A DNA stretch of 37,474 nucleotides from NCBI GenBank assembly GCA_964485555.1, contig CAZAJN010000078.1, positions 1-37,474 of the forward strand, read 5' to 3'. Source of the DNA: GWC2-37-8 sp964485555. GTDB taxonomy: Bacteria > Patescibacteriota > Minisyncoccia > Moranbacterales > GWC2-37-73. Each line of letters starts with the position of its first letter. Positions within the stretch are counted from its first letter, which is position 1. The notes below the pieces were generated by a model. That model searched no databases. It worked only from the letters and a program-made list of their open reading frames with translations, and was not told where the DNA came from. Shown here in pieces: positions 14,262 through 22,514 of this stretch. Both the position numbers and the translations under genes were made by a program.

Positions 14262-16400
14262 TCAAGGAATAAATGTTGGATTCGTTGCCCATGCTGCGCG
14301 AGCTTTATTTGTCATTTTTCCAAATGCCTCCTGATGAGCCGCTTTATTGTTACTATTTGCATAATGCCTGCTCACATAATTCTGGAGAGCAACATCCGTA
14401 GTAATATCTTCATGTAATTTCTTTTGTTTTCCAAAACTCTCAGGGTTTAATTTATTCAATTCTTCCTCATAAATTTGAGAATTAGTTCTTCCACCCTTAT
14501 TAAAAGTCATTTCATAATTTAATAATTTTTTCACATTTTCCTTTCTAACCTTGCCCTTTATTTTTCCACTAATGGCCTTTTCTTCATCACTTCCAACGGT
14601 CATGCCCGCAGTTGCAGCATGTAAAACTGAATTTAATTTTATATGATCAAGCTTATCGCTATCGGCGACATTTTCAGCTGCATCAATTGCTCGATGACGC
14701 AATTCAAAATTAGTTCCTGATTTCTCCAATACCTTTTGCAGAACTTCAGGATTACTCATGGCTGTCTTATCAGAAATGAGAGCCTTAACAGCTGCCATAC
14801 TCTCATGCGAATTTTTACTATCAAGATCTTTTGCAATAATGTCAGCAGTATAGTTTCTATCCTTGTATTCTTTCATTCTATCAGCAATTTTTGTATCTTC
14901 AATTTTTTTCTTAGCTCCTTCATAACCCTTACGCCCACCCGTAATCCCGCCAGACCATCTCGCCTCTCTTTGCTCCCTGGTTTCTGTTCCCATGAATGGA
15001 ATCTTCTTTCCAAAAAGCTTACCCTTCTTGTCAAAGTCCTCCTTAGCTTTCTTGGTTGCGCCATAAACTCCACTGTAATGTCCGGGTGCATTTGCAAGCC
15101 ACTTTCCACCCTTTTTCACACCATTCACAACAGTGTCCGCGCCTGCAATTCCAAAAGATTTTGCAACACCAATTCCCATCCACAGGATTATGATTGGTAT
15201 TGCATAAAAAGCCGCGCTCGCAATCCAGGTGACCTGCCCTGCTGGAGCATTTGTACTGGCATTTGAAATGAAGGGTTGGAAATTTTCCTTTCCCAAGGCT
15301 TCCGTAATGCGCAATGAAATTGCCATGATAAAGATCATGATGGGGGCAAAAAATGAATAATTGAAAAGTTTTTTCCACCAATCATCTGCGTAGCTGGACG
15401 TCGAAGGAAAAATATAGCCTACAAAACCCACTGGTGAGAACATTATAAGCATAGCTAGAGCAACCAAGCGCACCACAAAAAGACCTGCGACGACCATCAA
15501 TGTCATGCCCATAATGAAAACAACCACAATCATCGCAACCAAATAAGCAACACTGTAATCAGAATAATCCCCTGGAGCAAGCAATTCTCCCAATTTTGAT
15601 GAAGCATTAAGTCCTGCAAAAATAGCATTCCCGGTCACAACCCCACCAGATTGAAACAAATGGTTCACGAAATAATAAAAAGCAACATTAGAGATATCAA
15701 TAATGAATCTCGCAATCGGAAAACTAAAATTGACAAGGAGTGAATTGATCAAGATGTTGAGCCAAACTTTTTTTAAATTCCATTTGTCCACCTGAAAAAT
15801 CGTACAGAATGCCGCAAACAAAAGCACCAGGATAAATGTCATGTTCAAAAGATCACGAACCATGATCCAAACATCCTTGATTGCCTGTTTATTAAGCACG
15901 CCATTTGTCCCTGAAACACTTACAGGATCAATTGCCCAAGCAAACAAAGTTGAAGCAATGGCAAAAAGCCATCCGCAAAGATTAAAAATTCCCATCAATA
16001 ACTCCTTGAATGTGCACATCAATAGTGAATCCTTGCCACATGACTTTATATTTTCACCATTAAGTCCCTTAGTTCCAGCGCCCGGTAAACCAGCGGCAGC
16101 GCCAGCATTGCTGCCATCATTTTTGTAAGGGTTATTGCCAGTGACACCTGTCGCAACAGAATCAGCAAAAGCGCAACCACCCTTATATTCATCAAAAACC
16201 CTTTTTTGTCCTGAAGCATCAGAGCAGACACATGTTCCTGCAGATGCATTCCATGATGCACCTTCACCCTTACATGCAGATTGAGAAACTGCTTCCGCAG
16301 TATCCGTATTTGAAGAAAAAATTGCAAATGAAAACGCAAAAAACAACACCATAAAAAGCGCTTTTGTTTTTCCTCCCTGTGAAATATTTTTTCTTTTCAT
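14262..16400 (-). CDS. VirB6/TrbL-like polytopic secretion channel protein
   Basis: A 712-residue precursor. A signal sequence (KTKALFMVLFFAFSFAIF) leads a short Cys-rich extracellular segment with the EGF-like string CKGEGASWNASAGTCVC. About six membrane segments follow, including MTFILVLLFAAFCTIF, VAMIVVVFIMGMTLMVVAGLFVV and FYAIPIIILWMGIGVA. The last 280 residues, from GGKWLANAPGHYSG, are hydrophilic and highly charged, probably cytoplasmic. The VirB6/TrbL family forms the inner-membrane passage of type IV secretion systems; topology and context support the call but there is no short diagnostic motif. The start at 16400 (MKRKN) has AGGAAG seven bases upstream. The 32 codons before it include a GC-rich palindrome and are unlikely to be translated. 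It is the first gene of secretion locus I. Confidence 0.75.
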   Translation of the reverse strand: MKRKNISQGGKTKALFMVLFFAFSFAIFSSNTDTAEAVSQSACKGEGASWNASAGTCVCSDASGQKRVFDEYKGGCAFADSVATGVTGNNPYKNDGSNAGAAAGLPGAGTKGLNGENIKSCGKDSLLMCTFKELLMGIFNLCGWLFAIASTLFAWAIDPVSVSGTNGVLNKQAIKDVWIMVRDLLNMTFILVLLFAAFCTIFQVDKWNLKKVWLNILINSLLVNFSFPIARFIIDISNVAFYYFVNHLFQSGGVVTGNAIFAGLNASSKLGELLAPGDYSDYSVAYLVAMIVVVFIMGMTLMVVAGLFVVRLVALAMLIMFSPVGFVGYIFPSTSSYADDWWKKLFNYSFFAPIMIFIMAISLRITEALGKENFQPFISNASTNAPAGQVTWIASAAFYAIPIIILWMGIGVAKSFGIAGADTVVNGVKKGGKWLANAPGHYSGVYGATKKAKEDFDKKGKLFGKKIPFMGTETREQREARWSGGITGGRKGYEGAKKKIEDTKIADRMKEYKDRNYTADIIAKDLDSKNSHESMAAVKALISDKTAMSNPEVLQKVLEKSGTNFELRHRAIDAAENVADSDKLDHIKLNSVLHAATAGMTVGSDEEKAISGKIKGKVRKENVKKLLNYEMTFNKGGRTNSQIYEEELNKLNPESFGKQKKLHEDITTDVALQNYVSRHYANSNNKAAHQEAFGKMTNKARAAWATNPTFIP

Positions 16401-16745
16401 GAAATGACTTCCTAGAGCTATTTCGCCAGGCCCGCCCGCATCACTACGCGAAGCGTTGTGGGCAGGATTTTTTTTGTTTTTGTGCTTCAAATCCATCCGG
16501 ATTTTTCTCTTACATTTGCATTGAAATTATATCACACTTTTAGCGCGAATAGAAATCTAAAATCCGAATTTTCAATGATCATTTGCCAATTTTCATTTAT
16601 TTTTTTAATGAATTAATTTTCAAGCATTGAATCACTAGATTTTCTCAAACCAAAAAAAACCGCACCAATGCATTAGGGCAGAATTCGTTTATAAATTGAA
16701 TAATTGGAAATTGATTGAAAATTGAGAATTGGAAATTGAAAATTT
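16401..16745. other. Leader and intergenic region upstream of the VirB6-like gene
   Basis: About 345 bases without a gene. It includes the Shine-Dalgarno AGGAAG (16408-16413), an imperfect GC-rich palindrome (about 16428-16472) of a type also seen at 23565-23612 and 37400-37430, a promoter-like -10 at 16526-16531, and AATTGGAAATTGA word repeats at 16690-16745. Confidence 0.6.
16526..16531 (-). promoter_or_regulatory. Likely -10 box for secretion locus I
   Basis: The minus strand reads GTGTGATATAATTTC: a perfect TATAAT with an upstream TG. The -35 region (TTCTAT at 17 bases) is weak. Transcription would start near 16519, giving a leader of about 120 bases that contains the GC-rich palindrome before the 16400 start. 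Confidence 0.5.
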
Positions 16746-16777
16746 AAAAAAGTTCCAGCTAAGGCTGGAACTTTTTT
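16746..16777. terminator. Strong bidirectional terminator after the LysM-CHAP gene
   Basis: A perfect 14-bp stem (16746-16759 with 16764-16777), core GTTCCAGC/GCTGGAAC, has a TAAG loop and six A/T pairs at its base. It overlaps the stop codon (16776-16778) and separates the hydrolase gene from secretion locus I. Confidence 0.92.
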
Positions 16778-17984
16778 AGTATATGAATCCCTTGATCGCT
16801 CTGCTCTTGGCAGAAAGTGTTCTGGTGCTTTTTTTGGCAAAACCAGCGTAGTTCATTTCACTGACAGTGATCGTGTCGCCGCTGACCTTTTCAACCAATG
16901 CAACGTGTCCGTAATATCTGTTTTCAGTCGTGACAACAATTGAGCCGACGCGCGGGGTTTTTCCAGTGGCATATCCGGCAGCTTTTGCATGATACAGCCA
17001 AGTTCCAGCGTTTCCTCCCCAAGGCACATAGCGCTTTTGCGCCACATACCAGGTACAATATCCATATGGGAAACGATGACCTGTTCCAGCTTTTCCTTTC
17101 AATGTGACGCCGCCTGAAACCTCAGGGGTTCCTCCCGCTGAATTTGCATATTGTCTTTTCTCAATGATGGATGTTCCCTCAGAAGCTGGCGCGGCTGGTT
17201 TTGGCGCTTCACCTTGACCATCAGGAATGACGATCTCTTCTCCAGCCTCAAGTTTTCCATTGGCCGGCAAATCATTAAATGCAATAATTTTGTCTTTTTC
17301 TGCCTTAAATTTGGACGCGATGGCATCAATGCTGTCACCATCTTTGACGACATATTTTATTCCAGACACAGGCAAGATGAAAAGCGTGTCACCTGGCATG
17401 ATGGAATCAACGTTGTCGATATCGTTAGCCCAAAGAATGGTGTTGATTGAAACTTTGTTTTTTGATGCGATCGAACCAAGCGTGTCACCTGACTGGACAA
17501 TGTACATCTTCACGCCGCCCTCTTCCTCAGGATCTTGCATAGGACTTGCTCCACCGGTTGCAGCCATGATTCCTTGAACATTGATGACGCTGCTCGCCTG
17601 GTCTTCTTCCTTGGCTCCTGGCTCAATGGCAGTGCTAGCTTTGGAAAGTGGCACCAAGGCCAAGTCATTTTTCTTATTTACCTGTCCATTTATTTTATTG
17701 CTGCTAAGAGAAGCTGCCTCAACCGGAGTGTCCCAATAGCCGAACAAAAAACTGCCTGCACCCTTTCCGGATGAAGCATTGGTGGCAGAAACAAGCACGG
17801 CGCTTGAAACCACCACGGCAAAAGCTGAATATCTGCGAACAAGATGAAGCAACTTTATAGTTCTTCTCTCTTTGATGAAGTTTGCAATTGCGCGCTGGCG
17901 AAGATAGAGCTTGGTATTAAGGTTTTTTAAGTCGATTCGCCTGAAGAAATCAGTGATGTAAGAAAAAAATGGTTTTTTACTAAT
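16776..17984 (-). CDS. LysM-CHAP peptidoglycan hydrolase, probable ATT start
   Basis: A secreted cell-wall hydrolase with two LysM peptidoglycan-binding repeats (YIVQSGDTLGSIASKNKVS and YVVKDGDSIDAIASKFKAE) and a C-terminal CHAP amidase/endopeptidase domain with the catalytic Cys in PYGYCTWYV and His in YYGHVALVE. The first ATG-like option is a TTG at 17852, giving 358 residues, but the frame stays open upstream and reads as plausible protein (ITDFFRR, LYLRQRAIANFIKERR). At 17984 an ATT follows AAAGGA by seven bases, giving 402 residues starting MSKKPFFSYITDFF. The added basic cytoplasmic stretch then precedes the membrane anchor FAVVVSSAVLV. I prefer this start. It has its own promoter (18137-18164) and terminator. 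Lying beside the secretion locus, it could fill the VirB1 role of opening the wall. Confidence 0.85.
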   Translation of the reverse strand: MSKKPFFSYITDFFRRIDLKNLNTKLYLRQRAIANFIKERRTIKLLHLVRRYSAFAVVVSSAVLVSATNASSGKGAGSFLFGYWDTPVEAASLSSNKINGQVNKKNDLALVPLSKASTAIEPGAKEEDQASSVINVQGIMAATGGASPMQDPEEEGGVKMYIVQSGDTLGSIASKNKVSINTILWANDIDNVDSIMPGDTLFILPVSGIKYVVKDGDSIDAIASKFKAEKDKIIAFNDLPANGKLEAGEEIVIPDGQGEAPKPAAPASEGTSIIEKRQYANSAGGTPEVSGGVTLKGKAGTGHRFPYGYCTWYVAQKRYVPWGGNAGTWLYHAKAAGYATGKTPRVGSIVVTTENRYYGHVALVEKVSGDTITVSEMNYAGFAKKSTRTLSAKSRAIKGFIY

Positions 17985-18130
17985 AGGTAGATCCTTTCAG
18001 TTGACTTGCAGTTTTAGAGCAATACATGTTGCATGTCCAGCCTATTTGCCAAATGACAAACTGGCGCACCATCCCAGATAAATCCAGGAAAACACATCTC
18101 TCATTACCTGCAGCCTTAATTTTTAAACTG
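17985..18130 (-). other. Long structured 5' leader of the LysM-CHAP gene
   Basis: About 145 bases lie between the predicted transcription start and the ATT codon. The RNA can fold a clear stem, TTTGTC with GGCAAA around ATTT, inside CCAG/CTGG arms, and a second hairpin ACATG-caa-CATGT. Leaders of cell-wall hydrolases often carry riboswitches (c-di-AMP types for example), but I do not find the conserved cores, so this stays an unassigned leader. Small frames here look non-coding. Confidence 0.35.
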
Positions 18131-18136
18131 CTTACT

Positions 18137-18164
18137 AGTATATACCGAGCAGTAATTTTGTCAA
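18137..18164 (-). promoter_or_regulatory. Strong sigma70 promoter of the LysM-CHAP gene
   Basis: A consensus TTGACA (18159-18164), a 16-base spacer and TATACT (18137-18142) on the minus strand form one of the best promoters in the window. Confidence 0.7.
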
Positions 18165-18247
18165 AGGGTTTGTGCACAATAAAGGCGTATTTTAGCCAAA
18201 TAGAGCCATTATTTGCAAGGTTGTTTCATAAGAAATAGAAAGTAAGG

Positions 18248-18253
18248 TACAAT
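18248..18253 (+). promoter_or_regulatory. Possible -10 box for the Xer recombinase
   Basis: TACAAT lies 18 bases after TTTCAT on the plus strand, about 95 bases before the gene. It is the best candidate in the divergent region, but weak. Confidence 0.3.
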
Positions 18254-18264
18254 GAATGAAAACT

Positions 18265-18332
18265 GGATTGAATCATGAATCAAGAATTATGAATTAGCGC
18301 CTGCTTGATTCATGATTCATAATTCATGATTC
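18265..18332. repeat. Inverted ATGAATC word repeat before the Xer gene
   Basis: AATCATGAATCAAGAATTATGAATTA on the left faces GATTCATGATTCATAATTCATGATTC on the right across GCGCCTGC, a stem of about 25 bases with mismatches. Its last copy creates an ATG at 18326 that would extend the recombinase by seven codons. Confidence 0.7.
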
Positions 18333-18346
18333 GTAAATATTTACAC

Positions 18347-19279
18347 ATGAATTCAAATACAAAATCTTTAGCCCTGTTGTTGACTGATTTTCTCGAGTAT
18401 CTCGAAATCGAGCGCTCTCGCTCACAAAAGACGATTGAGAATTATCATCACTATCTCAAGCGTTTTTTGAGCTGGTCGAAAATTACTAGACCTGATCAAA
18501 TAACAAATGAACTCGTGCATTCCTACCGCCTCTATCTCAACAGACTGACTGATGGCAAAGGAGAAACATTGAAAAAATCCACCCAAAATTATCACGTCAT
18601 AGCTGTTCGCAGTTTTTTGAGATATCTCTCCAAACGTGACATCAAAAGTTTGTCGTGTGAAAAAATTGAAATTGGAAAAAATCCATCACATGAAATTGAA
18701 TTTCTTGACGGAGAAGAAATCGGTAGATTGTTGGCCTCGGCAGACAGCCAAGACGTGAAATCTCTTCGTGACCGCACGATTCTGGAACTCCTCTTCTCTG
18801 CTGGTCTTCGTGTCAGCGAACTTGTCCACATCAATCGCGATCAAATCAACCTCCAGCGGCAGGAGTTCAGCGTCAGGGGAAAAGGTGACAAAATCCGCAT
18901 AGTCTTTATTTCCGACACAGCCAAACAATCTATAGAAAAATATTTAGACAAACGCCAAGACATTGATCCAGCCTTATTCATCCGTTTTTCAAACAAGAAA
19001 AAAACAGAAGATCAGGAAACGAAAAGATTGACTGCCCGCTCAATTCAAAGGATTGTGAAATTTTATGCAGCCAAAGCAGGCATCGTCAAAGATGTTCATC
19101 CTCACACATTAAGACACAGCTTTGCCACTGACCTTCTCTCCAACGGCGCAGACATCCGCAGCGTGCAAACCATGCTTGGACACTCTTCCATAATAACAAC
19201 GCAGATATATACACATGTGACAAACGAACAACTGAAAAATGTTCACAAAAAATTCCACGCAAAGTCAAACTTGAATTAA
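18347..19279 (+). CDS. XerC/XerD-family tyrosine recombinase
   Basis: A 310-residue site-specific recombinase with a normal two-domain layout: an N-terminal SAM-like core-binding domain (FLEYLEIERSRSQKTIENYHHYL) and a C-terminal catalytic domain. All active-site residues are visible: Arg in SAGLRVSELVHI, Lys in VRGKGDKIR, His-x-x-Arg in HPHTLRHSFATDLL, His in MLGHSSIITTQIY, and the nucleophile Tyr in IYTHV. It is most likely the chromosome-dimer recombinase acting at dif; XerC and XerD cannot be told apart from sequence alone. It starts at 18347 because the ATG at 18326 is repeat-derived. It is the only plus-strand gene between 4.5 and 33 kb. There are no phage or integron genes around, so a mobile-element integrase is less likely. 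Confidence 0.92.
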   Translation: MNSNTKSLALLLTDFLEYLEIERSRSQKTIENYHHYLKRFLSWSKITRPDQITNELVHSYRLYLNRLTDGKGETLKKSTQNYHVIAVRSFLRYLSKRDIKSLSCEKIEIGKNPSHEIEFLDGEEIGRLLASADSQDVKSLRDRTILELLFSAGLRVSELVHINRDQINLQRQEFSVRGKGDKIRIVFISDTAKQSIEKYLDKRQDIDPALFIRFSNKKKTEDQETKRLTARSIQRIVKFYAAKAGIVKDVHPHTLRHSFATDLLSNGADIRSVQTMLGHSSIITTQIYTHVTNEQLKNVHKKFHAKSNLN

Positions 19280-19300
19280 GAAGTTTGAATCATGAATCAA

Positions 19301-19330
19301 GCAAAAATCACTCAATTGGGTGATTTTTGC
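19301..19330. terminator. Bidirectional terminator between xer and pcrA
   Basis: GCAAAAATCAC pairs with GTGATTTTTGC (19301-19311 with 19320-19330), extended by two more pairs around AATT. It is nested inside longer ATGAATC/GATTCAT arms (19286-19300 and 19347-19378). Confidence 0.8.
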
Positions 19331-19373
19331 AATTCGCATTATTGATCATGATTCTTGATTCATGATTCTTGAT

Positions 19374-21551
19374 TCAAATTTTTTCCAAATTAGCGTAGTC
19401 AGATGACAATCTTTTGATTCCGCTTTTTTTGAACGCCACCACAACAATATCATCGATGGCTGAAATGACAATACCATCTCCGAACTGATCATGCCTCACT
19501 CTTTCACCACCTTTCAAGGAGGTTTTTGTTTTGATTTTGATATTCTTTTTCAGCAATGATTCAAAAACTTTCTGCTCAGCCTCGCGGTAAGATTTTTTTT
19601 CAACCAATGTTTCCGGGATATCTTCCAAAAAACGTGAGGGGCTGTTCATTTGAGTGGAACCAAACAGGGTTCTTTGCCTTGTGAACAAAAGATATATTTT
19701 TTCTTTGGCGCGTGTCAATCCCACATACATGAGTCTTCGCTCTTCTTCCATTTCACTATAAGCCAAAAGGCTTCTGGCATGAGGCAAAATTCCTTCTTCA
19801 AGCCCGACGATGAAAACTACTGGGAATTCCAATCCTTTAGCGCTGTGAAGAGTCATCATGTGCACAGCATCCTGATCCTGATCAACGTTGTCAACATCAG
19901 AAGCCAAGGCAACTTCTTCCAAAAATGCGCTCAGCACGTCTTCATAATCTTCTTTGTTTTCATCGTATTTTGTTGCAACTGAAATAAGCTCCTTCACATT
20001 CTCCCAGCGCGGTTCGCCTTCCACACCTTCATTGGAAAGCATTTGTTCATATCCGCTTTCTTTGAAAACTTTTTCAATAAAATCAGCCAAATTTATCCTA
20101 GGCTGCAATTCTTTCATTCGCATTATAAATTCGCAGAATTTAGCGATTGCTTCTGTTTTTGATAATGGAAGTCCGCTATTAGTCAATGATTTTGTAGCTC
20201 CTGCTTCAATTGGACTCATGCCCAACACTCTCGCTGCATTGATCCATTTCCTAACAGTCGCATCGCCGATGTTTCTTTTCGGTTCATTAACCACGCGTTC
20301 CAGTGAAACACTATCAGTCAAATTTGAAATGAGTCGCAGATAGGCGATGACATCCTTGACTTCTTTTCTTTGATAAAATTTTATTCCTCCAATGATCCTA
20401 TACGGAATCGAGTTTCTCAAAAAAGATTCTTCCACTGCGCGAGATTGCGCATTGGTTCGATAGAGAATCACGAATTTCTTGAAAACTCCGTTTGCACTGT
20501 TTTTTATCTCATTGGCAATGTAATCAGCCTCATCCCGTTCATCAGCCGCCTCAAATGAAGTTATCTGTTTGCCTGCTTCCTGCTCAGTCCAAAGCTTCTT
20601 GTCTTTTCGGTTGATATTTTTTGAAATGACGCCGTAAGCCGCATCAAGAATGACTTGAGTGGAACGATAGTTCTGCTCAAGGTGAATGACCTTGGCTTCA
20701 TCGTAATCTTTTTCAAAATTCAAGATGTTCTTAATGTCCGCTCCTCGAAATTTGTAGATGCTTTGCCAATCGTCTCCCACCACGCACAAATTGCGATGTT
20801 TGCTTGCCAGCAAATTGATGAGCAAATATTGAGCGCGGTTCGTGTCTTGATATTCATCAACCATGATGAAGCGGAAAAGGTTCTGATAGTGCTCCAGAAC
20901 CTGCGGAAAATTTTTGAAAAGCTCCACCGTGAACATGATGATGTCATCAAAATCCAAACCGTTATTTTCCTTGAGCCTAGTTTGATACAAAGAATATGCT
21001 TTGGCTGTGATTTCTTCATAATATCCATTTGCTTGCTGAGCAAACTGATGCGGTCCCATGAGTTCATTCTTAGCCTTGCTGATCGAAGCAAGAATGGCCC
21101 GTGGCGCAAATTGTTGCGCATCAATTTCAAGTTCCTTCAAGACCTTTTTCATCAAAACTTGCTGGTCTTGATCATCAACAATATGAAATGTCTTGGCATA
21201 TCCCAGCGCTTCAATTTCACTGCGCAGAATCTTTGAGCAAATGGCATGAAAAGTTCCGATTGTGGGCAGCTGGTCATTGTTTCGATACAGACTGTATTTG
21301 AAATTGTGCGCCGCTTCCGGATAGAGAATCTTCACGATTCTTTCACGCATTTCACCTGCAGCTTTGTTGGTGAAAGTTACCGCCAAAATATTTTGCGGCA
21401 TGACATGGTGATTCTTGATCAGATATGCAACGCGATGAGTAAGAGTTTTTGTTTTTCCAGATCCTGCACCAGCAATTATCAAAAGCGGACCATCTGCCGC
21501 GATGACCGCCTTTTTTTGATTTTCGTTCAATCCTTCTAAAATATCCTGCAT
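19374..21551 (-). CDS. pcrA: ATP-dependent 3'-5' DNA helicase PcrA/UvrD
   Basis: A 725-residue SF1A helicase for nucleotide excision repair, replication-fork clearance and removal of recombinase filaments. Helicase motifs run in order: Q-motif (LNENQKKAV), Walker A AGAGSGKT (27-34), Walker B VDEYQDTN, motif III GDDWQSIYKFRGAD, motif IV EQNYRST, motif V MMTLHSAKGLEF and motif VI RRLMYVGLTRAKEK. The extreme C-terminus (GERVRHDQFGDGIVISA) is the Tudor-like domain by which PcrA binds RNA polymerase, favouring PcrA over Rep. Length is normal. It lies downstream of rsmA on the same strand, separated by AGCTTAT repeats. A TACAAT extended -10 at 21609-21614 may drive it. Confidence 0.96.
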   Translation of the reverse strand: MQDILEGLNENQKKAVIAADGPLLIIAGAGSGKTKTLTHRVAYLIKNHHVMPQNILAVTFTNKAAGEMRERIVKILYPEAAHNFKYSLYRNNDQLPTIGTFHAICSKILRSEIEALGYAKTFHIVDDQDQQVLMKKVLKELEIDAQQFAPRAILASISKAKNELMGPHQFAQQANGYYEEITAKAYSLYQTRLKENNGLDFDDIIMFTVELFKNFPQVLEHYQNLFRFIMVDEYQDTNRAQYLLINLLASKHRNLCVVGDDWQSIYKFRGADIKNILNFEKDYDEAKVIHLEQNYRSTQVILDAAYGVISKNINRKDKKLWTEQEAGKQITSFEAADERDEADYIANEIKNSANGVFKKFVILYRTNAQSRAVEESFLRNSIPYRIIGGIKFYQRKEVKDVIAYLRLISNLTDSVSLERVVNEPKRNIGDATVRKWINAARVLGMSPIEAGATKSLTNSGLPLSKTEAIAKFCEFIMRMKELQPRINLADFIEKVFKESGYEQMLSNEGVEGEPRWENVKELISVATKYDENKEDYEDVLSAFLEEVALASDVDNVDQDQDAVHMMTLHSAKGLEFPVVFIVGLEEGILPHARSLLAYSEMEEERRLMYVGLTRAKEKIYLLFTRQRTLFGSTQMNSPSRFLEDIPETLVEKKSYREAEQKVFESLLKKNIKIKTKTSLKGGERVRHDQFGDGIVISAIDDIVVVAFKKSGIKRLSSDYANLEKI

Positions 21552-21559
21552 ATTTAAAT

Positions 21560-21655
21560 TAGCTTATAGCTTTTAGCTTATAGCTTTTAGTATTTATTCA
21601 ACTATTTAATTGTAGCACACTTATTAAAGCCTGAAAGCTAGCAGCTAGAAGCTAT
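21560..21655. repeat. AGCTTAT word repeat with possible pcrA promoter
   Basis: AGCTTAT and AGCTTTT alternate at exact 7-base spacing near 21565-21590. AAGCTAGCAGCTAGAAGCTAT follows at 21635-21655 and runs into the rsmA stop. Between them the minus strand reads TGCTACAAT (21609-21617), an extended -10 for pcrA. Confidence 0.6.
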
Positions 21656-22442
21656 CTGTAAGCTTTTTCCAATCCTCAACAGAAAGTTCCTGCGCGCGAG
21701 TGTTTTTGACAAATCCAATCGATTCTATTTTTTCCAAAATTTCTTTCTTCTCGAGATGCAAACCATTGGAAAGATTATTTTCCAAAGTTTTTCTTTTCGC
21801 TGAGAATCCCGCCCTCACAATCCTGAAGAATTTTTTGGTTTCCTCTTTGTTTTCCTTGCTTCCTGATTCATGATTCATGATTCTGATCACTGCGCTATCC
21901 ACCTTTGGAACTGGATCAAAAGCGCTGCGAGGAACAGTGAAGAGATATTTAGCATCTGAATAATATTGCACGCTAACCGCCAAAATGCTCATCGCTCCTG
22001 CCTTGGCTGTGATTCTTTCAGCCACCTCTTTTTGCACCATCAAAATAATTTCAGATGGCGGGAATTTTGTCTCCAAAAGAAGTCTGATGATCGGCGCAGT
22101 GATGTAGTAAGGAATGTTTGCAATCACCTTATATCCTTGTTGCAAATTATTCGATTCAATTAAAGCTGGAAGATTTATTTTCAAAATATCGTCATGAACT
22201 ATTTCTACGTGTTCATCGTATTGAAAATTCTCTTGTAGCACTGGAATCAAGCGGTCATCCAATTCAATTGCAATGACTTTTTTGCATCTCTCTGCTAAAA
22301 GCTCGGTGAGTGCGCCTTGCCCAGGTCCGATTTCAATCACGGTGTCCTCAGATGAGATGTTTCCGCTTTCAACAATGCGAGCAAGAACCTGCTCATCTTT
22401 CAAAAAATTCTGCCCCAGACTTTTTTTAGCTCTTATATTCAT
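21645..22442 (-). CDS. rsmA: 16S rRNA dimethyladenosine transferase
   Basis: A 265-residue KsgA/RsmA enzyme that dimethylates the two adjacent adenines of helix 45 in 16S rRNA as a late 30S checkpoint. The start KKSLGQNFLKD is the family signature. SAM-binding motif I is VIEIGPGQGALT, the acidic motif is VIAIELD, and the catalytic NIPYYI motif follows. The C-terminal helical domain has VRAGFSAKRKTLENNLS. Odd feature: between VDSAVIRI and FFRIVRAGF lies MNHESGSKENKEE, whose codons for MNHES are three tandem GATTCAT words (21865-21883), the same word that fills gaps elsewhere, kept in frame. The site is a variable loop in the family. It starts at the ATG at 22442. Confidence 0.95.
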   Translation of the reverse strand: MNIRAKKSLGQNFLKDEQVLARIVESGNISSEDTVIEIGPGQGALTELLAERCKKVIAIELDDRLIPVLQENFQYDEHVEIVHDDILKINLPALIESNNLQQGYKVIANIPYYITAPIIRLLLETKFPPSEIILMVQKEVAERITAKAGAMSILAVSVQYYSDAKYLFTVPRSAFDPVPKVDSAVIRIMNHESGSKENKEETKKFFRIVRAGFSAKRKTLENNLSNGLHLEKKEILEKIESIGFVKNTRAQELSVEDWKKLTDSF

Positions 22443-22480
22443 AAATAAATAATCTTAAATTATAGCTTGATTTTGCATTT

Positions 22481-22514
22481 CCTAAGAAGCTAATAAGCTA
22501 ATGCCTAAAAAGCT
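22481..22514. repeat. 34-bp repeat, exact copy of 4540-4573
   Basis: An exact 34-base match to the right arm of the AGCTT repeat near clpP. This copy covers the last two bases of the RlpA-like stop codon and continues into the gap. Confidence 0.85.

Noticed and set aside
14262..14264. Possible recoding of TGA as glycine (Gracilibacteria/SR1-type code)
   Set aside because: TGA ends several intact genes at the expected family length and no conserved glycine position is read by TGA.
17985..18130. A c-di-AMP or c-di-GMP riboswitch before the hydrolase
   Set aside because: The conserved cores of these classes are not recognisable by eye; only generic hairpins are supported.
17980..18177. 65-codon frame upstream of the LysM-CHAP gene, and a 70-codon frame on the other strand
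   Set aside because: They overlap the predicted promoter and leader, have no ribosome-binding site and no recognisable sequence.
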